Shown: positions 14,379-19,718 of the stretch, piece after piece
Layout: each line of letters begins with the position of its first letter
Position numbering within the stretch: the first letter of the stretch is position 1
NCBI GenBank assembly: GCA_900754475.1
Contig: CAAECY010000144.1
Span: forward strand, 1-19,718
Origin: an uncultured Sutterella sp.
Lineage (GTDB): Bacteria; Pseudomonadota; Gammaproteobacteria; Burkholderiales; Burkholderiaceae_F
DNA length: 19,718 nt
Direction: 5' to 3'
Translations under genes and position numbers: made by a program
Notes under the pieces: generated by a model
Databases searched by the model: none
The model's input: the letters and a program-made list of their open reading frames with translations, nothing else
What the model was told of the DNA's origin: nothing

Positions 14379-15551
14379 TTAGCGGTAAGCCGCTTCGTAA
14401 ATCGCCACCGTGTCTTCGAACGTGAGCGCCACGGGGTCCTGTTCGAAGAGGAGGGCGCCCGCCGAGCGGCAGTTTTCCGCGAGCGCGGGGATTTCTTCGC
14501 GCGTGATGCCCCAGTCGCTCATCTTGAGGTCCGCAACGCCGCAGGCGATCTGGAGTTCGTGCAGGGCGTGCAGGAAGTCTTCGGGACGCACCGCGTCGCG
14601 GTGACCGAGCGCACGGGCAAGTTCCACGAAGCGCTCCGTCCGGGTGCCCGTCTTGATCATGTGCCCGAAGTAGGCAAGCGACAACATGATGAGGCCCGCC
14701 CCGTGGGGAAGCTCCGGATGGAAGGCGGAAAGGGCGTGCTCCATCGAGTGCTGGCTCGTGAGGCGGCAGCAGGTCATCACGTAGCCCGAGAGCGTGTTCG
14801 CAAAGGCCATGTGTTCGCGGGCTTCGAGGTCGTTGCCGTCCTTGACGGCGCGCGCAAGACCGCGGGCGACGTGGCGAACGCTCTCAAGCGCGTACATGTC
14901 GGAGAGGAAGTTCGGGCGCTTCGTGACGTAGCCCTCGATCGCGTGAAAGAGCGCGTCGAAGCCCTGGTAGGCGGTGAGGCGCGGAGGAACCGAGCGCATG
15001 AGTTCGGGGTCGACGATGGCAAGCTTCGGGTAGCAGTTGACGTGACCTCCGAGGCCCACCTTTTCGCACGTGACGGGGTTCGTGATGACGCCGCCGCCGT
15101 CGACTTCGGAGCCCGTGCCCGCCGTCGTCGTAATCGCAACGAGCGGAATCGGGGCGTTTTCGATCGGACGACGACCGCCGCGGCCCTGCTGCACGTAGTC
15201 CCAGATGTCGCCGTCGTTCGTCGCGACGATGCCGATCGCCTTCGCGGCGTCCATGACGGAGCCGCCCCCGAGCGCGATGATGAAGTCGCACTTTTCTTCG
15301 CGAACGGTCTTCGAAACGTCCATCACGGTGGTGGAGAGGGGATTCGGTTCGATCGCCGCCACGTGCACGTAAGGAACGCCTCGCGCTTCAAGCATCGTCT
15401 TCACGCGCCCGAGCGCGCCGATCCGCTCGACCGCCGTACCGTTCGACGTGAGAAGAAGCGCCTTCGTGCCCGGAAGCGGTTCCGTAGCAAGCGCGTCGAG
15501 TCGGCCGGGACCGAAGACAAGTTTCACGGGCGAAGAATGAGAGAACTGCAT
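14379..15551 (-). CDS. Iron-containing (group III) alcohol dehydrogenase
   Basis: 390 residues, normal length for the family, which interconverts alcohols and aldehydes with NAD(P)H in the cytoplasm. The N-terminal Rossmann-like domain contains ALGGGSVMDAAKAIG (93-107) and TTTAGTGSEVD (141-151). Metal ligands are inferred as D199 (YQGFDALFHAIEGY), H203, H268 (SQHSMEH) and H283 (ELPHGAG), the standard set with one extra residue between the last two His. The start has AGGAGG 8 nt upstream. Substrate is not predictable. It lies behind a terminator-like hairpin (15588-15624), with a possible -10 TACAAT at 15678-15673 upstream of it but no good -35. Confidence 0.92.
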   Translation of the reverse strand: MQFSHSSPVKLVFGPGRLDALATEPLPGTKALLLTSNGTAVERIGALGRVKTMLEARGVPYVHVAAIEPNPLSTTVMDVSKTVREEKCDFIIALGGGSVMDAAKAIGIVATNDGDIWDYVQQGRGGRRPIENAPIPLVAITTTAGTGSEVDGGGVITNPVTCEKVGLGGHVNCYPKLAIVDPELMRSVPPRLTAYQGFDALFHAIEGYVTKRPNFLSDMYALESVRHVARGLARAVKDGNDLEAREHMAFANTLSGYVMTCCRLTSQHSMEHALSAFHPELPHGAGLIMLSLAYFGHMIKTGTRTERFVELARALGHRDAVRPEDFLHALHELQIACGVADLKMSDWGITREEIPALAENCRSAGALLFEQDPVALTFEDTVAIYEAAYR

Positions 15552-15587
15552 GGATTGGGCCTCCTCATGTACGTGGTGTCGGATGGA

Positions 15588-15624
15588 AAAGGACGAACCT
15601 CACACCTCACGAGGCTCGTCCTTT
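15588..15624 (-). terminator. Terminator-like hairpin between the membrane gene and the alcohol dehydrogenase
   Basis: AAAGGACGA (15588-15596) pairs exactly with TCGTCCTTT (15616-15624), with CCTC/GAGG extending the stem inside; on the minus strand the stem ends in TTTT. It lies 37 bp before the dehydrogenase start. It either ends the upstream gene or attenuates the dehydrogenase leader. Confidence 0.6.
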
Positions 15625-15798
15625 CTGCGCGACGAAGCTCTCGGGCGAGCTCGGTCGGCGGGTCGTTCCACCATTGTAGGCCGCCCAAGGCGCGTGGAGA
15701 GGCTTCCTTTCGGGAAAGCCCTCCTTTTGAGAGGATTGGGAGGAAATTGGCAGGAGAGTGGGAATCCTTCGCTCGCACTCACTCGCGCTCAGTTGCGG

Positions 15799-16479
15799 TC
15801 AGTCGCGCTCCAAAGCGGGCTTTCCTTCCTCTTCGGCCTTGCGGCCCGAGCCGAGGAGCCGTTCGATCGCTTTGACAAGAAGCCCGACGAGGACGGCGGA
15901 AATGAGCGTCCCTTCGCGAATCGCGACCGTGTGCCCGAGCGTCGACCAGGCGAGAAGGGCCGACGCCGCAACGAGCGAGACGTCGTTCGCGATCTTGAGC
16001 GTCCCGAACGGGCGCCGCAGAACGACGGAGGCCGCAAGCACGATCCCTTCCCCCGGCTGCACGAGCGTTTTCGAGCGGATCTGCATGACGATGCCGATTG
16101 CCATGAGGCAGTTGCCGAAAAGGCTCAGCCCGAGGTGCGCCGCATAGGCGTCGGGCAACGCAAGCTTTGCGAACAGCGCCATCGCCCCGTCGATGAAGAC
16201 CGAAAAGAGAAGAACGACCGGAATCTGCAGAAGGTTCGCAACGGGAAAGTGACGGCGCAAAAGGAGAATCTGCCCGAGGACGAACCCGACGTTGACGATG
16301 AAAGTTCCGGTGCCGAACGTCAACCCGAAGATTTCCGCTACGGCCAGCGGGAGCGTGCTGATCGGCGTCGTGCCGAGCCCTGCGGTCGTCACGGCGGCGA
16401 TCCCCGAGGCGGCCGCGGCCATGCCGAAAACGAGAAGCGGGATGCGAAAAAGGAGCGATGCGGGAGCGGTTGCGGGCAT
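15799..16479 (-). CDS. YczE/YyaS/YitT-type integral membrane protein
   Basis: 226 residues with about five hydrophobic helices (roughly 8-30, 45-70, 80-102, 112-135, 178-210) and a charged C-terminal tail. TTAGLGTTPISTLPLAVAE matches the G-x-G-T-x-P-x-S motif after helix 1 typical of the YczE/DUF6198 group, and QPGEGIVLAAS resembles the family's later conserved loop. Function in this family is not established; a transport role is often suggested. The start at 16479 lacks a ribosome site, and the exact N-terminus is uncertain. It lies between its own upstream and downstream terminator hairpins, so is probably a single-gene unit. Confidence 0.72.
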   Translation of the reverse strand: MPATAPASLLFRIPLLVFGMAAAASGIAAVTTAGLGTTPISTLPLAVAEIFGLTFGTGTFIVNVGFVLGQILLLRRHFPVANLLQIPVVLLFSVFIDGAMALFAKLALPDAYAAHLGLSLFGNCLMAIGIVMQIRSKTLVQPGEGIVLAASVVLRRPFGTLKIANDVSLVAASALLAWSTLGHTVAIREGTLISAVLVGLLVKAIERLLGSGRKAEEEGKPALERD

Positions 16480-16508
16480 GAGTGGAAAACCAAAGCGGAA
16501 GAAGTCCC

Positions 16509-16580
16509 AAAAACAAAGGAGCCCCGCTTCGCGTTTTGCGAAGACGACGCTCCTTGCGACCCCGCGTCGATGCGGGGTTT
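16509..16580 (-). terminator. Terminator of the small membrane protein gene, plus adjacent hairpin
   Basis: On the minus strand GGAGC (16553-16549) and CTTCGC pair with GCGAAG and GCTCC (16522-16518), followed by TTTGTTTTT (16517-16509). Next to it a second hairpin CCCCGC/GCGGGG (16559-16580) with TTT on the plus side lies closer to the stop codon. Together they close the leftward small gene and may stop rightward transcription too. Confidence 0.7.
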
Positions 16581-16598
16581 CCGGGACGGACGTATACC

Positions 16599-16799
16599 TT
16601 AGCCGAAAATCTTCATCCAGAGCCAGGCGGGGATGCCGAAAATCACGAGCCAGACGATCGCCATGGCGGCCATCTGCACGACGTGGCTCTTCGAGATCGA
16701 GAGCACGGCCGGGCCGATCGAATCCCAGACCTTGAAGAGAAGAATGAACGAAGCGACGGCCCAGATGAGGCCGAAAACGATCGTGAAGAACGTGAACAT
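16599..16799 (-). CDS. Small two-helix membrane protein, unknown function
   Basis: 66 residues, two hydrophobic segments (about 2-24 and 41-62) joined by a short loop, KVWDSIGPAVLSISKSHVV. It has a positively charged C-terminal end, WMKIFG. AAGGA lies 9 nt before the ATG, and its own terminator follows within about 50 bp, supporting a real gene. I do not recognise the family. The Trp/Phe-rich composition is typical of small inner-membrane proteins. Confidence 0.6.
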   Translation of the reverse strand: MFTFFTIVFGLIWAVASFILLFKVWDSIGPAVLSISKSHVVQMAAMAIVWLVIFGIPAWLWMKIFG

Positions 16800-16851
16800 G
16801 GGAAAATCCTTGGCTGATGTTCGGGTGATGAGGATCGCCGAAAAGTCTACG

Positions 16852-16893
16852 ACTTCGGGCTTAATCCGCTCTTAGTCGACGCGCGCCCGAAGT
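16852..16893. promoter_or_regulatory. Inverted repeat in the divergent promoter region
   Basis: ACTTCGGGC (16852-16860) and GCCCGAAGT (16885-16893) are perfect 9-bp inverted arms with a 24-bp spacer, lying between the small membrane gene and the divergent unknown gene. Arms of this length about 33 bp apart centre to centre (three helical turns) suit cooperative binding by a dimeric regulator or a DNA loop; inference only. Confidence 0.4.
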
Positions 16894-16956
16894 GCCGACT
16901 ATTCTATCGAATCCGCCCGATATTCCTTACGTTTCGTTTTTTCCGAGGACCCTTCC

Positions 16957-17709
16957 ATGCCCCGCTTTGAGCTCGTACTTCCCGAAGGCCGCGTACTCCT
17001 TCGCAACCCCGAAACGGGCGAAACGCTCACGTTGTCGGCCGACTCGGGGCCGCTCGTGCTCGGCACGGTCGAGATGCGGTTCGAGTGCGCGCCGCGGGGG
17101 CTCTCGGTGTCGATGGCGTCGCCCGAGACGGGTTCTTCTGCTTCTACGGCTGCTTCGGCTGTTTCGACGCTTGCGGCTGCGGCCCCCGTCGAGTTCTCGC
17201 CCGCGGAATTCGCGGAATCCGCCGAACCGGCCGAATCCGTCTCACCCGCCGATTCCCTTCACGCCGCGGCGCTGTCCGCATCGCCCTCGCTTCCCACGCT
17301 TCCATCTCTTCCGCCGGGGTTCGGGCCCGAGACGGGACTTCCCTTTCTCTCGCCCGAATTGCCGCTCGCCTTTCCCGCGGGGGCTTCGGGCGGTCCGGAA
17401 GGATCGGGCGAGTCGGAAGGCTCGAACGGACTCTCGGCCAAGCCCCACGTGCGGGTGCTCGAAGCGCCCCTTGAAGCCCTCACCGAGTCGGACTTCACGA
17501 CGTCGCTCGAGCGCTTTGCCGCAAGCCGCAACAACCTCGAAGAGGAGATCGATTTCCTGACCGACATCGAGGGCGATCCCGACGACATCAACGAGCTGCG
17601 CGAAGCGCTCGATGCGCTCGACGAACGGATCCGCGCGACCGCCGAACGCTTTGAAGCCTGGCGGGCTGCAGAGAAAAAGCGCGACGAAGAGCGGGGTGCT
17701 TCGAACTGA
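16957..17709 (+). CDS. Hypothetical protein with Ala/Ser/Pro-rich linker and acidic helical C-terminus
   Basis: 250 residues; GAGGA precedes the ATG by 9 nt. Not recognised. Residues 1-55 form a compact beta-rich region (RFELVLPEGRVLLRNPETGE, LVLGTVEMRFECAPRGLSVS). Residues about 56-155 are low-complexity Ser/Ala/Pro/Glu, certainly disordered. Residues 165-245 are charged and helical (EALTESDFTTSLERFAASRN, then LEEEIDFLTDIEGDPDDINE, then a Glu/Arg-rich helix ending AAEKKRDEERG), a likely coiled coil. There is no signal peptide or membrane helix, so it is cytoplasmic. The architecture suggests an adaptor or scaffold, but no function can be assigned. It is convergent with the patatin gene. Confidence 0.6.
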   Translation: MPRFELVLPEGRVLLRNPETGETLTLSADSGPLVLGTVEMRFECAPRGLSVSMASPETGSSASTAASAVSTLAAAAPVEFSPAEFAESAEPAESVSPADSLHAAALSASPSLPTLPSLPPGFGPETGLPFLSPELPLAFPAGASGGPEGSGESEGSNGLSAKPHVRVLEAPLEALTESDFTTSLERFAASRNNLEEEIDFLTDIEGDPDDINELREALDALDERIRATAERFEAWRAAEKKRDEERGASN

Positions 17710-17720
17710 ATCCCTTTCGT

Positions 17721-17754
17721 TTCGCTTCGATCCGATTCGACTCGCTCAAGCGAA
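17721..17754. terminator. Weak hairpin between convergent genes
   Basis: TTCGCTT (17721-17727) and AAGCGAA (17748-17754) are inverted with a 20-bp loop; the right arm overlaps the stop of the leftward patatin gene. No T-run is seen, so any terminator role is uncertain. Confidence 0.3.
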
Positions 17755-18675
17755 GGTCGACACCCAGGCGAGGAGCGCGGAAAGGCTTGCTTTCGCGTCC
17801 CTGCGCCCGAGCTCGTACGCGCGGCGGATCTCGTCGGGCTTGTGCGTGAGGCGGGGAATGCCGATCGGTCGGGCGGGTCGAATCACAAAGGCGCGGCCTT
17901 CCTGCGAACGCTTTTCAACGAGCGCCTGAGCGGCTTCGTAGACGCGACCGCTCGCTTCAAAGGCCCGCACGAACTTCGGGTAGCGCCGATAGACAAAGCG
18001 CGCCGCCGCGGCGTCGAAGTCCCGCACGCGATGTTCGCGCGGGTGCGTGAGGATCACGATGTTGCGCTCAAACCCCATGGCTTCGAATGCGGCCAAAGGG
18101 ACGCGGTCCGTGCAGCCGCCGTCGAGAAGCTTCATCCCGCGGAACTCCACGACGGGCGAGACGTAGGGGAGCGACGCGGACGCGCGCAGGCCGTCGATTT
18201 CGGCCGTGAGATCCGGAATATGGAGGTATTCGCAGCGCCCCGTTTCGAGGTTGCTCGCCGCGGCGACGAACCGAACGGGCGACCTCCGGAAGGTTTCCCC
18301 GTCAAAAGGATCGAGCTTTTCGGGAATCTCCCGGTAGCAGAAGTCGGGATCGATCAAATTGCCCGTCCGCAGCCACCGCCGCACCGAAAAGAAGCGGTCG
18401 TCGCGACAGAAACGCTCGTAAAAGCGAATGCTGCGCCCGGGCTGGCCCGACACGAACGACGCCCCGTGAATGGCGCCCGCGGATACGCCCGCGAGGCCCC
18501 CGACGGGAAGTTGTGCTTCGTAGAGAACGTCAAGCACCCCCGCCGCGTAAATCCCGCGGCATCCGCCCCCTTCGACGACGAGGCCGATCGGTCGGGCGGG
18601 ATCGGGATTCAAGGCGGGAAGGCTTGAGCGCAGGAAGGGCGTTTCGTCGAGGGAATCGGTGCAGTCGGCGGTCAT
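17746..18675 (-). CDS. Patatin-like phospholipase, YjjU-type
   Basis: 309 residues from ATG 18675. Patatin-fold serine hydrolase: oxyanion-hole motif GGGCRG (36-41), nucleophile elbow GVSAG with S65, and catalytic Asp in DGG (D184), so the Ser-Asp dyad is complete. RTGNLIDPDF (102-111) and the overall pattern match the E. coli YjjU branch rather than RssA or ExoU. It is expected to cleave acyl esters of lipids in the cytoplasm or at the inner membrane; the natural substrate is unknown. The start is uncertain: no ribosome site precedes 18675, and the frame stays open to 18762 with another ATG at 18726. No signal peptide. Confidence 0.85.
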   Translation of the reverse strand: MTADCTDSLDETPFLRSSLPALNPDPARPIGLVVEGGGCRGIYAAGVLDVLYEAQLPVGGLAGVSAGAIHGASFVSGQPGRSIRFYERFCRDDRFFSVRRWLRTGNLIDPDFCYREIPEKLDPFDGETFRRSPVRFVAAASNLETGRCEYLHIPDLTAEIDGLRASASLPYVSPVVEFRGMKLLDGGCTDRVPLAAFEAMGFERNIVILTHPREHRVRDFDAAAARFVYRRYPKFVRAFEASGRVYEAAQALVEKRSQEGRAFVIRPARPIGIPRLTHKPDEIRRAYELGRRDAKASLSALLAWVSTFA

Positions 18676-18767
18676 GGCGGGCAAAAACGGGGTTGCAGTC
18701 GAGGTCACGGAGAGGAATCCGCCCATCCTACACCGCAGATCGCAAGCAAAAGCGCCCCGCACGCCTT

Positions 18768-18809
18768 TTCGGGATGCCCGTCGACCGAACGATCGATGCG
18801 CATCCCGAA
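18768..18809. repeat. 10-bp inverted repeat between deaminase and patatin genes
   Basis: TTCGGGATGC (18768-18777) and GCATCCCGAA (18800-18809) are perfect inverted arms around a 22-bp loop, 32 bp past the deaminase stop. A three-fold CCGAAT-like repeat follows at 18806-18826. There is no T-run; it may stabilise a 3' end or act as an operator for the patatin gene. Confidence 0.45.
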
Positions 18810-18840
18810 TCCGAATTCCGAATTCGACAGTCGCCTCCGA

Positions 18841-19718
18841 TCAGCGCTCGGCGTCGACCGCGACGTGCTTCCAGCCGAGGACGTCGAAAAGGCCCTCGTC
18901 CGTGACGCGCAGCGCGGGAATGACGGGGAGCGCGAGGAACGCCAACGTCATCACGGGCTCGACCGTATCGCGAATGCGGAAGGTTTCCCGCGCGACGCGG
19001 TAGACCGCTTCGAGTTCGGTCGCAATGCGCTCGCCCGTCTCGAAACTCATGAGGCCCGCGCAGGGAAGGGCGAGTTCAGCAAGCACTTGTCCGTCGCGAA
19101 CGACCGTCATGCCGCCCCCGATTTGGCGCAGGCGCTCGACCGCCGCGTGCATGTCCGCGTCCGACCCGCCCGCAACGACGATGTTGTGGCTGTCGTGGGC
19201 GATGGTCGTTGCGACCGCCCCGGGCATGAAGGCGTCCGCTTCGACGTAGCCCGAGAGAATCCCCGTACCGACGGTGCCGAGCGCATGGTGCCGCTCCAAG
19301 ACCGCCACCTTGACGAGCCCCGGGTTGAGGGCCGCATCGAATTTCCCGAATTTCCCCGCTTCCGTGCGAACGGGAAGTTCGTGAGCCGTCGTGAGAATTT
19401 CATGCGGCACGAGCCCGATCACGCGGGCGCGACCCGACGGGACGTCAATCGCGAACGTATCCGCGTCGACGGCCCCCGTGCGCACGCGGGAGAGCACCCC
19501 CTCGGGGCGAAGCGGAGCGCGCAAGGGTGCGGTCAACTTCCCGTCGCGCGACGTGAGACGCCCGCCGTGGTAGGTCGCGCGCACGCGGAAGTGCGTGAGG
19601 TCGTCGACCACCGCAAAGTCGGCGCGACGCCCCGGGGCGACGGCGCCCGATTCCGTAAGACCGAAGCGGTTCGCCGCGTTGATCGTCGCCATGCGAACGG
19701 CCGTCATGGCGGGTACGC
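18841..19718 (-). CDS. ade: Adenine deaminase, C-terminal part (partial)
   Basis: 292 complete codons at the 3' end; the gene continues beyond the window. It converts adenine to hypoxanthine and ammonia in purine salvage. AVRMATINAANRFGL, GAVAPGRRADFAVVDDL is the end of the amidohydrolase domain (usual 'metabolic' C-terminal beta part), and the rest is the adenine-deaminase C-terminal domain with AHDSHNIVVAGGSDADMHAA and RQIGGGMTVV, which are characteristic of this enzyme. The metal-binding His residues of the barrel would be encoded outside the window. The apparent internal ATG at 19707 is not the start: upstream codons (Val-Pro-Ala) continue the family sequence. Confidence 0.9.
   Translation of the reverse strand, partial: VPAMTAVRMATINAANRFGLTESGAVAPGRRADFAVVDDLTHFRVRATYHGGRLTSRDGKLTAPLRAPLRPEGVLSRVRTGAVDADTFAIDVPSGRARVIGLVPHEILTTAHELPVRTEAGKFGKFDAALNPGLVKVAVLERHHALGTVGTGILSGYVEADAFMPGAVATTIAHDSHNIVVAGGSDADMHAAVERLRQIGGGMTVVRDGQVLAELALPCAGLMSFETGERIATELEAVYRVARETFRIRDTVEPVMTLAFLALPVIPALRVTDEGLFDVLGWKHVAVDAER

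Noticed and set aside
1..19718. CRISPR array, tRNA/rRNA, prophage or toxin-antitoxin module
   Set aside because: No regularly spaced repeats, no tRNA-like cloverleaf noticed, and no phage structural or toxin-type genes among the credible frames.

Overview
The window reads as a chromosomal segment of a GC-rich Gram-negative gut-type bacterium. The closest match I can suggest is the Sutterellaceae (Burkholderiales, e.g. Sutterella or Parasutterella relatives). This is inferred from three things: high GC with strong third-position GC, secreted proteins with plain or Tat signal peptides, and a periplasmic molybdopterin reductase paired with a monohaem cytochrome c. No rRNA, tRNA or species marker is present, so the taxonomy is inference.

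Layout. (1) 1-1087: the 5' end of a leftward gene for an exported protein, divergent from a rightward TetR-type regulator, with a near-perfect 20-bp palindrome between them. (2) 1092-2864: a complete IS1634/IS4-type insertion sequence. It has 23-bp imperfect terminal inverted repeats and one DDE transposase with an exact YREK signature, and it sits 4 bp after the tetR stop. (3) 2993-5101: a leftward secreted C69-like (Ntn-hydrolase) dipeptidase homologue with an Asp where the family's nucleophilic Cys is expected. (4) 5341-8255: a rightward three-gene ECF transporter module (S component, T component, fused double-ATPase A component), preceded by a structured leader. (5) 8256-8862: about 600 bp without a credible gene, ending in four mutually pairable GC segments next to the ribosome binding site of the next operon. 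(6) 8863-12087: a periplasmic monohaem c-type cytochrome and a TorA/BisC-type S/N-oxide reductase, a plausible anaerobic respiration unit, closed by a strong terminator. (7) 12338-14173: a leftward transposase-like gene whose first two catalytic Asp positions both read Glu and which has no recognisable inverted repeats. (8) 14379-16799, all leftward: iron-dependent alcohol dehydrogenase, a YczE/YyaS/YitT-type membrane protein, and a 66-residue two-helix membrane protein, each with its own hairpin terminator. (9) 16957-19718: a rightward protein of unknown function, then a leftward YjjU-type patatin phospholipase and the C-terminal part of an adenine deaminase that runs off the window edge.

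Most genes look like independent accessory or metabolic units. The only clear operons are the ECF module and the cytochrome/reductase pair. I see no CRISPR array, phage module, toxin-antitoxin pair or defence island. The most unusual items are the catalytically altered transposase-like gene, the C69 homologue without its Cys, and two leaders with potentially switching hairpins.
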